A stretch of DNA of 10,158 nucleotides, taken from Microcaldota archaeon. Its GTDB lineage: Archaea > Micrarchaeota > Micrarchaeia > Norongarragalinales > Norongarragalinaceae. Numbering within the stretch: the first letter of the stretch is position 1; the number at the start of each line of letters is the position of its first letter. Shown here in pieces: positions 5,140-10,158 of this stretch. The DNA is taken from positions 1-10,158 of the forward strand of contig JACROM010000059.1 in assembly GCA_016214445.1 (NCBI GenBank), given 5' to 3'. The position numbers and the translations under genes are program-made. A model generated the notes under the pieces. The model did no database searches and was not told the DNA's origin. It saw only the letters and a list, made by a program, of their open reading frames with translations.

Positions 5140-5650
5140 TTGGTTTACAAGTTGTTTACTTTGAAGGAAAGCGTCAGGGTGCCGCCGAACCTTTTCGGCA
5201 TGAAGCTCGAGAAGGCAGCGCTGGAGATACTGCGCGACCAGTACGAGCGTACTGTAAGCAAGGATTTCGGCATCATAGTGAGCTTACACAACGCGTCCAT
5301 CCATTCAGCTGGCAGGGTGCTGCCAGGAGACGGGGCCGCTTATTTTGACGTCGAATTCGAGGCGTTGTCTTTCCTGCCCATAGTGACGCCTGGGGCCGAT
5401 CGACGGCTTGGTGCACGTCTCGCAGGTTGCAAACGACTTTTTCAGCTACGACAAGAAACTCCAGTGTTTGGTTGGAAGGGAGTCAAAGAAGAGCATAAAG
5501 AAGGGGGACACAGTAAAGGCGAAGATAGCGACTGTCTCGTTGAAGGACACCATCCCCAACAGCAAGATCGCGCTTACCATGAGACCCGACGGGCTCGGCA
5601 AGAAAGGCACGAAGGGCACGCCTGCCGGAAGAGGCAGAAGAAGGAAGTGA
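5140..5650 (+). pseudogene. rpoE: RNA polymerase subunit Rpo7 (RpoE'), broken by a deletion and frameshift
   Basis: Rpo7 pairs with Rpo4 as the RNA polymerase stalk, aiding open-complex formation and binding exiting RNA. Start TTG at 5140 follows GGTGAT closely; residues 1-82 (VYKLFTLKESVRVPP...GDGAAYFDVEFEALSFLPIV) are the normal N-terminal domain. The S1 domain resumes as LGPIDGLVHVSQ at 5390 but in another frame, and runs to TGA at 5648-5650 (KIALTMRPDGLGKK..., basic tail). Compared from memory with Methanocaldococcus Rpo7, about 18 residues between these parts (the GEVV...FGxFVR strands) are absent, a loss near 53 nt. Uninterrupted reading from 5140 runs 172 codons into nonsense S1 sequence, ending at a TAA that overlaps the spt4 ATG. 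Either a true lesion or an assembly error; the family assignment itself is firm. Confidence 0.88.
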
Positions 5651-5657
5651 GTTATTA

Positions 5658-5843
5658 ATGGTTGACCGTGCTTGTACGAAATGCAGGGCCATAGCGGACG
5701 GCCAGTCGTGCCCGCTTTGCAGCGGAACCGACCTCACCAAGACCTGGGAAGGGGCGATACTGGTATTCAATCCGGAAACCTCGGAGGTAGCCAAGGCCAT
5801 AGGCGCCAAGGCGCCGGGAAAGTACGCTTTGAAGATAAAGTGA
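5658..5843 (+). CDS. spt4: Transcription elongation factor Spt4 (RpoE'')
   Basis: A 61-residue zinc-ribbon protein that pairs with Spt5 on RNA polymerase to promote processive elongation. The zinc site is CTKC...CPLC (C6, C9, C18, C21), followed by the family's TKTWEGAILVFNPETSEVAKAIG (28-50), the strand-helix segment that contacts Spt5 NGN. The length is normal for archaeal Spt4. ATG at 5658 comes 7 nt after the TGA of the Rpo7 S1 frame, the usual gene order. No own promoter is visible, so it depends on the upstream promoter and on readthrough of the broken rpo7. Confidence 0.93.
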   Translation: MVDRACTKCRAIADGQSCPLCSGTDLTKTWEGAILVFNPETSEVAKAIGAKAPGKYALKIK

Positions 5844-5849
5844 TGTGTT

Positions 5850-6152
5850 ATGCAACTGGAAGTAAAGAACGAGAAGGACAACCCGCTCCTGCAGCGGAAG
5901 GAAGTGGAGGCCGAACTGAGCCAGTTCGACGTTACTCCCTCGCGCAAGCAGGTGTTCGAGGAACTTAAGAACAAGTACAAGAGCGCGAACATCGTCATAG
6001 ACAAGATAGACCACGCTTTCGGCTCCAAGAGGGCTAAGGTTATAGCGAAGGTCTATTCTTCTGGCGAAGCGATGAAGGAGTACAGCTGCTCTTACAAGCT
6101 GGAACGCACGGAGGGAAAGAAGGATGGCGGAAAAGCAAAAGAAAAAGCCTGA
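5850..6152 (+). CDS. rps24e: 30S ribosomal protein S24e
   Basis: A 100-residue small-subunit protein found only in archaea and eukaryotes. The opening [23 protein letters not shown] is the S24e hallmark, and residues 27-60 ([17 protein letters not shown]...[22 protein letters not shown]) match its core, including the G-S-K-R basic turn. The C-terminal tail is Lys/Gly-rich. ATG at 5850 lies 6 nt after the spt4 stop, with GTGAT overlapping that stop as ribosome binding site. Its last 29 nt overlap the start of rps27ae in another frame, so translation of the two is likely coupled. Confidence 0.95.
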   Translation: MQLEVKNEKDNPLLQRKEVEAELSQFDVTPSRKQVFEELKNKYKSANIVIDKIDHAFGSKRAKVIAKVYSSGEAMKEYSCSYKLERTEGKKDGGKAKEKA

Positions 6153-6261
6153 GCCTTACAAGCCCGGCAAGTACTGCCCCAAGTGCGGCCCCGGAGTGAA
6201 GCTGGCCGAGCACAAGGACCGCAGGTCGTGCGGCAAGTGCGGCTACATGGAAAAAAAGTGA
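6124..6261 (+). CDS. rps27ae: 30S ribosomal protein S27ae
   Basis: A very short gene (45 residues) easily missed by automatic ORF callers. It begins [13 protein letters not shown] and contains the zinc ribbon [20 protein letters not shown] with CGKCGY after it (C18, C21, C36, C39), which is diagnostic of S27ae; the eukaryotic version is fused to ubiquitin. GGAGGG at 6110-6115, 8 nt before the ATG, is a strong ribosome binding site inside the rps24e coding region. It overlaps the rps24e end by 29 nt and stops 3 nt before the next gene. In many archaea the KEOPS gene kae1 comes next; here it is replaced by a membrane protease. Confidence 0.95.
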   Translation: MAEKQKKKPEPYKPGKYCPKCGPGVKLAEHKDRRSCGKCGYMEKK

Positions 6262-6264
6262 GCC

Positions 6265-6837
6265 ATGCTTAAAGCATTACTACTTACTTTGATGTTTTTT
6301 CTCGCGCCCATAGCCCTGCTTTTGTCCGAAAAAAAGCAGTTGAAGAGAATCTTCAAGGAACTCTACCTCGTCCCGCTGCCTAAAACTTTGCCCACACTCG
6401 TGCTTGCCTTGAAGATGGTTGGCCTTTTTTACGTTTTGGTCTTGGCTGAGGCGATTGTTTTCCTGCCCTTCTGGGACACCTCGCCCGTTGTCGAGGTTCT
6501 GAAGGAGTCCTCGCGGTTCATGCTTGTTCTAGCTGCAACTCTTGGTCCTGTTTCCGAGGAGTTCTTCTTCCGCGGCTTCCTGCAGAAAAGATTGGGAATA
6601 ATATTCGGCGGCTTCCTTCACGAGCACCTTGACATCGCGGTGACCAGTCTCCTCTTCGCTCTGCTGCACGCAGGCATCGGGTCGTTCGCGGAAGTCGCCG
6701 GCGCTTTCACTGCAGCAGCTGTAATTGGCTACTACCTAAAGCGCACTGGCAACATTTACGCCTGTTTTTTGGCGCATGCAGCGCTCAACACGTTGAGCAT
6801 TATCGCGGTTTACTTCATTTTGCCGTTGGCGGCTTAG
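6265..6837 (+). CDS. CPBP-family intramembrane metalloprotease
   Basis: A 190-residue membrane protein of the CPBP/CAAX-protease (Abi) family. Motif 1 SEEFFFRGF supplies E98, E99 and R103 (EExxxR); motif 2 FALLHAG gives H135; motif 3 HAALN gives H171 and N175. About five to six hydrophobic segments are visible: 4-20, 42-68, 84-97, 123-139, 142-158 and 165-188. Family members cleave prenylated or signal peptides or act in bacteriocin immunity; the substrate here cannot be told. ATG lies 3 nt after the S27ae stop without a good ribosome binding site, suggesting translational coupling to the ribosomal gene. It is the last gene of the operon; no clear T-run follows. Confidence 0.88.
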   Translation: MLKALLLTLMFFLAPIALLLSEKKQLKRIFKELYLVPLPKTLPTLVLALKMVGLFYVLVLAEAIVFLPFWDTSPVVEVLKESSRFMLVLAATLGPVSEEFFFRGFLQKRLGIIFGGFLHEHLDIAVTSLLFALLHAGIGSFAEVAGAFTAAAVIGYYLKRTGNIYACFLAHAALNTLSIIAVYFILPLAA

Positions 6838-6852
6838 ACGGGTTTATTACTT

Positions 6853-6943
6853 ATAGCAAGTGACGCAAATCTTTATACGAAAGAGACGTCACTTGCTATC
6901 TAGTTAGCAACGACGATTGTACAAAAACTTGTGTCGCTAACTA
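6853..6943. repeat. Paired-hairpin element upstream of the lyase gene
   Basis: A 13-bp perfect stem ATAGCAAGTGACG/CGTCACTTGCTAT (6853-6865 with 6887-6899, 21-nt loop) is followed 1 nt later by an 8-bp perfect stem TAGTTAGC/GCTAACTA (6901-6908 with 6936-6943), the latter extended inside by GAC/GTC. The element starts TATAGCAA and has TTGCTATCTA at the junction of its hairpins (6893-6902), exactly as in the element at 4551-4601, so the two look related although the rest differs. No gene is seen in 6838-7043. Confidence 0.6.
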
Positions 6944-6981
6944 TATTTTTGTTGGTGATTAGGGCGTTTTCGGACCAAACT

Positions 6982-6994
6982 GGCGTATTACGCC
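6982..6994. promoter_or_regulatory. 13-bp palindrome upstream of the lyase promoter
   Basis: GGCGTA-T-TACGCC is a perfect palindrome around a single central base, ending 18 nt before the TATA box of the lyase gene. The size and position suit an operator or activator site for a dimeric regulator; no regulator gene is adjacent and the binding protein is unknown. Confidence 0.35.
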
Positions 6995-7012
6995 GACGAG
7001 CACGGCTGATGG

Positions 7013-7020
7013 TATTTATA
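7013..7020 (+). promoter_or_regulatory. TATA box for a leaderless lyase transcript
   Basis: TATTTATA is centred about 27 nt before the ATG at 7044, so transcription should start at or within a base or two of the start codon. No ribosome binding site lies just before the ATG, which agrees with a leaderless mRNA. Confidence 0.6.
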
Positions 7021-7043
7021 GGTGGTTTCCCTTAACTGTTCAC

Positions 7044-8453
7044 ATGGCTTACAGGACCGAAACCGACTTCCTCGGCGCAGTCAGGGTGCCGAAGGAAGCC
7101 TACTACGGCGCGTTCACCGTCCGGGCTGGCGGGACGTTCAAGCTTACGGGAAAGAGGGCGCCGCCACATCTCCTCAAAAGCCTCCTGTTGCTGAAGAAAG
7201 CAGCCGCCATGGCAAACGGCGAACTCGGCTTGGTGGAAGAAAAGAAGGCAGTCGCGATAACCAAGGCAGCAGACGAAGCGCTCCATGGCAAGTTCGACAA
7301 CGAATTCATAATAGACGCCTTCCAGGCAGGAGCCGGCACTCCCTACAACATGAACGCGAACGAGATTCTCGCGAACAGGGCAACTGAATTGCTGGGAGGC
7401 AGGAAAGGCCAATACATCGTGAACCCGAACAACGACGTCAACGCCTCCCAGTCATCAAACGACACCATCCCCTCGGCTACGCGCTTAGCGTGCCTTTTCG
7501 CGGAAAAAAGCCTGAAAAAGGAACTCTCCGCTTTGGCAGTAGCGTTCAGGAGCAAGGCGAAAAGGTTCGGCAAAATAGCCAAAACAGGCAGAACCCATCT
7601 TCAGGACGCGGTTCCGATAACCCTTGGACAGGAATTAGCTTCTTACGCTTCGGCTCTTGAAAGGAGCGAGAAAAGGCTGGATGCGACAGCGGAAGTAGTG
7701 AAAGAGATACCGCTCGGCGGGACCGCCTTGGGAACGGGCATAAACACTTCGCCTGAATTCGCGGAACTCGCAGCTGAAAGGCTGAGCCAGTTGAGCGGAT
7801 TTGAGTTGAAAACAGCCACAGACAAGGCGGAACTGGAACAGAACCACAACGACCTCCTTTACGCAGGCCAAAGCCTCACGCTGTTGAGCATAGACTTGAT
7901 AAGGATAGCAAACAACTTCAAGCTTTTGAGTTCTGGCCCGAAAACCGGCATAGGCGAGATAATCCTTCCGGAAGTGGAGCCCGGCTCGTCCATAATGCCC
8001 GGAAAAGTGAACCCGTCTGTTCCGGAGTCTGTTGAAATGGCGGGAATGCACGTCGTCGGCGCAATGCATTCGATAGAACTTAGTTGCATGAACGCGCAGC
8101 TCGACCTCAACACCAACACTCCGCTCATAGCGTACAACCTGCTTGAAAACTTTGCTTTGCTGGAGAACGCCTGCAGGATGTTCAGGGAAAAATGCGTGGA
8201 AGGAATAAGGGCGGACGAGAAACGCTGTACTTCGCTCTTGGAACAGAGCACCGCAGTCGCTACCGCCCTCAACCCCCTGCTTGGATACAGTAAGGTTTCC
8301 AAACTCGTCCAGGAGTCCGTCAGGCAGAACAAGCCTTTCGCGGAGATCCTGAAGGAAAAGAAAATACTCACTCCAGCCCAAGCAAGACAATTGTTGAGCC
8401 CGGAAAACCTGACCAAGCCCAACCTGAAGAGCGGAAGAAAGAAGACGAAATAG
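7044..8453 (+). CDS. Class II fumarase / aspartase family lyase
   Basis: A 469-residue member of the fumarase/aspartase superfamily, which adds or removes water or ammonia across fumarate. Visible signatures: QAGAGTPYNMNANE (94-107), SQSSND (134-139), TGRTHLQDAVPITLGQE with the catalytic-site His (about 181-197), and the mobile SS-loop GSSIMPGKVNP (about 313-323). SQSSND, GRTHLQDA and GIGEI resemble FumC, while AYYGAFTVRA, NPNNDVN and PSVPE resemble aspartases, so fumarate hydratase versus aspartate ammonia-lyase cannot be settled by eye. The segment usually reading LVQAHGAL is NHNDLLYAG here, an unusual variant. Full length, single gene with its own promoter; a T-rich stretch inside the convergent hsp20 end (8559-8585) may end it. 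Confidence 0.9.
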   Translation: MAYRTETDFLGAVRVPKEAYYGAFTVRAGGTFKLTGKRAPPHLLKSLLLLKKAAAMANGELGLVEEKKAVAITKAADEALHGKFDNEFIIDAFQAGAGTPYNMNANEILANRATELLGGRKGQYIVNPNNDVNASQSSNDTIPSATRLACLFAEKSLKKELSALAVAFRSKAKRFGKIAKTGRTHLQDAVPITLGQELASYASALERSEKRLDATAEVVKEIPLGGTALGTGINTSPEFAELAAERLSQLSGFELKTATDKAELEQNHNDLLYAGQSLTLLSIDLIRIANNFKLLSSGPKTGIGEIILPEVEPGSSIMPGKVNPSVPESVEMAGMHVVGAMHSIELSCMNAQLDLNTNTPLIAYNLLENFALLENACRMFREKCVEGIRADEKRCTSLLEQSTAVATALNPLLGYSKVSKLVQESVRQNKPFAEILKEKKILTPAQARQLLSPENLTKPNLKSGRKKTK

Positions 8454-8534
8454 AAAACAAAAGGAAGAAACAAGAAAACAGGAAAAAAAACAAAAGCAAC
8501 AAACCAAAAAAGAAAAGCAAGAAAAGAAAAAAAA
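8454..8534 (-). terminator. T-rich terminator of hsp20 in the convergent gap
   Basis: The 81 nt between the two converging genes are almost wholly A with some G and C on the plus strand, with no T at all. On the minus strand, directly after the hsp20 stop codon, this is a run beginning with eight T and continuing TTTTC repeats, a strong archaeal termination signal for hsp20. It does not provide T-runs for the plus-strand lyase gene. Confidence 0.6.
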
Positions 8535-8954
8535 TCAACTGATTTTCAGGACGTGCGCCTTTTTCGCGACGGTTTTTTCTTTTTTCGGCAGGCGGATTTC
8601 GAGGACGCCATTCTTGAAAGTGGTATTGGCCTTTTCAGGCACTACCCTGGAAGGCAAGGAAAACCCGCGGCTGAACGAAGAGGCAGAGCGTTCGGAATAG
8701 TAGTAGCCCCTCTTTTTCTCTTCATTCTTTTCCCCGGAACCAGCCCTTATTTGCAGGTAGTCTTCGGTGCACTCCACACGGACGTCTTCCTTGCTTACGC
8801 CCGGCAGATCAACTACAACCACAAGCTCGTCACGCCGGTCTATCAAGTCCAAAGCGGGCTGCTGCGTTTGCGGCAGCCTTCGCTTGTAAGAGGAAAAAAC
8901 ACGGTTGACTTCGTTCTGCATCCTCTCCATTTCCCCGAACGGATCCCAACGCAT
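8535..8954 (-). CDS. Hsp20-family small heat shock protein
   Basis: A 139-residue small heat shock protein that holds unfolding proteins in solution until refolded. From ATG at 8954 it begins MRWDPFGEMERMQNEVNRVF, the typical archaeal Hsp20 start. The alpha-crystallin domain runs from about 33 to 125: ALDLIDRRDELVVVVDLPGV (34-53), EDVRVECTEDYLQIRAG, the SSFSRGFSLP strand (92-101), and FKNGVLEIRLPKKE (113-126), where GVL is the conserved turn. The C-terminal tail ends VLKIS, close to the I/V-x-I/V motif that docks subunits. A frame extends 23 codons further upstream, but GGGGTGG about 5 nt before this ATG and the family alignment fix the start. Confidence 0.95.
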   Translation of the reverse strand: MRWDPFGEMERMQNEVNRVFSSYKRRLPQTQQPALDLIDRRDELVVVVDLPGVSKEDVRVECTEDYLQIRAGSGEKNEEKKRGYYYSERSASSFSRGFSLPSRVVPEKANTTFKNGVLEIRLPKKEKTVAKKAHVLKIS

Positions 8955-8982
8955 TGAAACCACCCCAAAAAGGAAGGCAAAA

Positions 8983-8995
8983 GGATAATAAAAAA
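8983..8995 (-). promoter_or_regulatory. TATA box of hsp20
   Basis: On the minus strand TTTTTTATTATCC is centred about 35 nt before the ATG, predicting a start near 8963 and a leader of roughly 10 nt containing all or part of the GGGGTGG ribosome binding site. No heat-shock operator is recognised. Confidence 0.45.
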
Positions 8996-9063
8996 CTTGC
9001 GAAAAAACAGGCGCGCTCGACAATCAAAAGCGGCCATCGGAAACAAACAGCTCCGCCTGAAGA

Positions 9064-9118
9064 ATGCGGAAAAAGGAAAGGAAAAAAAAGAAAAGAAGCC
9101 GCTCACGAAGTGGCGGCT
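9064..9118 (-). terminator. Hairpin plus T-tract terminator overlapping a stop codon
   Basis: AGCCGC/GCGGCT (9097-9102 with 9113-9118) plus CAC/GTG inside (9104-9106 with 9110-9112) and a 3-nt loop form a compact hairpin spanning the last codons and stop of the secreted-protein gene. On the minus strand it is followed by a long T-rich tract (9064-9096, including an eight-T run). This is a textbook intrinsic-type terminator shape, stronger than most archaeal ends. Confidence 0.65.
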
Positions 9119-9933
9119 ACAGACGCCATAGGAGTGGGCGTTGCTGTCGCCTCCGCAATAGGCGAAACAGTTGCCGCACCAGCTTGACCCTGAGTCGCTT
9201 CACCTTTCTGGTTCAGCTGCCCGGCGTTTTGTTTCGGCGGGAGCTTTGGCTTCACTGCCTTTTTAGGTGGAAGCAGGGGTTTCTTTACAGCAGCCTTGGC
9301 GTCCTTTATCGCGCCCTTCTTTTCCTTTAGGTTATCCTTTATTTCGGCGATTTTTTCCTTGGCCGCGCCCTTCTTTTCCTTTATGTCCTGCCTGATTTCA
9401 CCAATCTTCTCCTTGTTCGCCTCTTTAATTTCCTTAATCTCGCCGATTTTCTCTTTCACTGCATCCTTGCGCTCCCGAACATTCTGTTTTATTTCGCCAA
9501 CCTTTTCCTTCACCGCGTCCTTGCGCTCCTGAAGAGCATCCTTCTTTTGCGCGATGTTCTGCTTCAACGCATCGAAACGCTCCGAACCTTTGCCCTGCGG
9601 ACCAACCTGTTTCGGACCTTGCTGCAGGCCGCCTCGGGGGCCGCCCTGTTGGCCTACTGGGCCGTTAACTTGACCTTGCATATCGGGACCCCTGCCCTGA
9701 TTTCCAGCGGTATTTTGGTTGTTTATTTGACCCTGCGGGTTCGGCCTAGAACCTTGCTGATTAGGCTGCACGCCGCCTGCCCGACCTTGCTGGCTGCCTT
9801 GAGGACCTTGAGCCGAACCAGCGCCCATTGCGGGACCTGAACCTCCAGCAGGACCCGGGCCGCCAGCAGGACCAACTGCCGCGACAAGCCCGACGAGCAG
9901 GAACATCAACACGAAAGCTGCAAACAACTTCAT
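9103..9933 (-). CDS. Secreted Gly/Pro/Gln-rich protein with basic coiled-coil repeats
   Basis: No family recognised. From ATG at 9933 (276 residues) the start is a signal peptide, MKLFAAFVLMFLLVGLVAA, with likely cleavage near residue 19-20. Residues 20-118 are low complexity, rich in Gly, Pro, Gln and Asn with collagen-like GP steps. Residues 119-217 form a highly charged Lys/Glu helix of about 18-residue repeats such as ERKDAVKEKVGEIKQNVR and EKKGAAKEKIAEIKDNLK. Residues 218-240 are Lys/Pro (LLPPKKAVKPKLPPKQ), and the tail is Ala/Thr/Pro-rich without a second membrane span. There are no cysteines. It is probably released or loosely attached outside the cell. GGTGG before this ATG and the signal peptide favour it over an ATG 69 nt upstream. 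Confidence 0.75.
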   Translation of the reverse strand: MKLFAAFVLMFLLVGLVAAVGPAGGPGPAGGSGPAMGAGSAQGPQGSQQGRAGGVQPNQQGSRPNPQGQINNQNTAGNQGRGPDMQGQVNGPVGQQGGPRGGLQQGPKQVGPQGKGSERFDALKQNIAQKKDALQERKDAVKEKVGEIKQNVRERKDAVKEKIGEIKEIKEANKEKIGEIRQDIKEKKGAAKEKIAEIKDNLKEKKGAIKDAKAAVKKPLLPPKKAVKPKLPPKQNAGQLNQKGEATQGQAGAATVSPIAEATATPTPMASVAATS

Positions 9934-9980
9934 ACACGAACCACCATCCGGTCTTTCATCAGGCCAATAAAACCGACAAC

Positions 9981-9988
9981 ATATAAAA
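9981..9988 (-). promoter_or_regulatory. TATA box of the secreted-protein gene
   Basis: On the minus strand TTTTATAT is centred about 52 nt before the ATG at 9933, predicting a leader near 25 nt that carries the GGTGG ribosome binding site. It overlaps the upstream alternative ATG codon region, which therefore would be untranscribed or at the promoter itself. Confidence 0.5.
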
Positions 9989-10024
9989 ACGTTCATTTCC
10001 AAAGCGCCCCAGCAGGCAGGGGGT

Positions 10025-10051
10025 TACCAATGAAGCGTTTTTTCGTTGGTA
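10025..10051. repeat. 10-bp hairpin near the right edge
   Basis: TACCAATGAA (10025-10034) pairs with TTCGTTGGTA (10042-10051), one T-G pair included, with a 7-nt loop. It lies upstream of the secreted-protein promoter. Nothing else is recognised in 10003-10158 apart from A-rich DNA. Confidence 0.35.
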
Positions 10052-10158
10052 GGTTTTCTTCGCAAAACACCCGCTAAAAACTCAAAACCAGCCATAACCT
10101 CCTATGCCCACACACAAAAAAACGCAAAACAACGAAAAACAACCGTCGTCGACTGACA

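Noticed and set aside
8454..8534. Stop-codon readthrough adding a Lys-rich tail to the lyase
   Set aside because: The A-rich tract gives many Lys codons in any frame and is better explained as the minus-strand T-rich terminator of hsp20.
8535..9023. Longer Hsp20 with 23 extra N-terminal residues
   Set aside because: The extension covers the promoter and ribosome binding site, and the family normally begins at the MRWDPFGEME start.

Overview
This window is archaeal. The evidence is a block of archaeal/eukaryotic-type information genes (aIF2 gamma, FCF1-like PIN protein, RNA polymerase subunits Rpo7/RpoE' and Spt4/RpoE'', ribosomal proteins S24e and S27ae), several starts that sit about 27 nt from a TATA box (leaderless) and GGTG/GGTGAT-type ribosome binding sites. 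A very small S27ae, a bacterial-type zinc adenylate kinase and tight packing would fit an uncultured DPANN-like lineage, but that placement is inference.

Layout. 1-552: no convincing gene; a dense chain of near-perfect inverted repeats. 553-2168 (minus): a two-gene AbiE-type operon, an AbiEi-like winged-helix antitoxin followed with a 4-nt overlap by an AbiEii-like nucleotidyltransferase toxin. 2169-2484: divergent promoter region. 2485-4305 (plus): aIF2 gamma and adenylate kinase. 4353-4657: tRNA-Lys(UUU) on minus, flanked on both sides by inverted-repeat elements that each fold as a three-way junction. 4774-6837 (plus): PIN protein, rpo7, spt4, rps24e, rps27ae and a CPBP membrane protease, all spaced by 12 nt or less or overlapping. 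6838-7043: another hairpin pair, then a palindrome and TATA box. 7044-8453 (plus): fumarase/aspartase family lyase. 8535-8954 and 9103-9933 (minus): Hsp20 chaperone and a secreted Gly/Pro/Gln-rich, coiled-coil repeat protein. 9934-10158: promoter of the latter and a hairpin.

How it fits together. The 4774-6261 block is a conserved archaeal transcription/translation cluster: the PIN protein is an rRNA-processing candidate, Rpo7 and Spt4 work with RNA polymerase, and S24e and S27ae are small-subunit proteins. aIF2 gamma upstream delivers initiator tRNA. The most striking defect is in rpo7: its two halves lie in different frames and roughly 50 nt encoding the start of the S1 domain are missing. 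The most striking unexplained structure is the set of intergenic three-way-junction or paired-hairpin elements (114-180, 4353-4428, 4525-4657, 6853-6943), some sharing exact words at equivalent structural positions, which suggests a dispersed family. The AbiE pair next to the hairpin-rich left end marks that end as accessory DNA.
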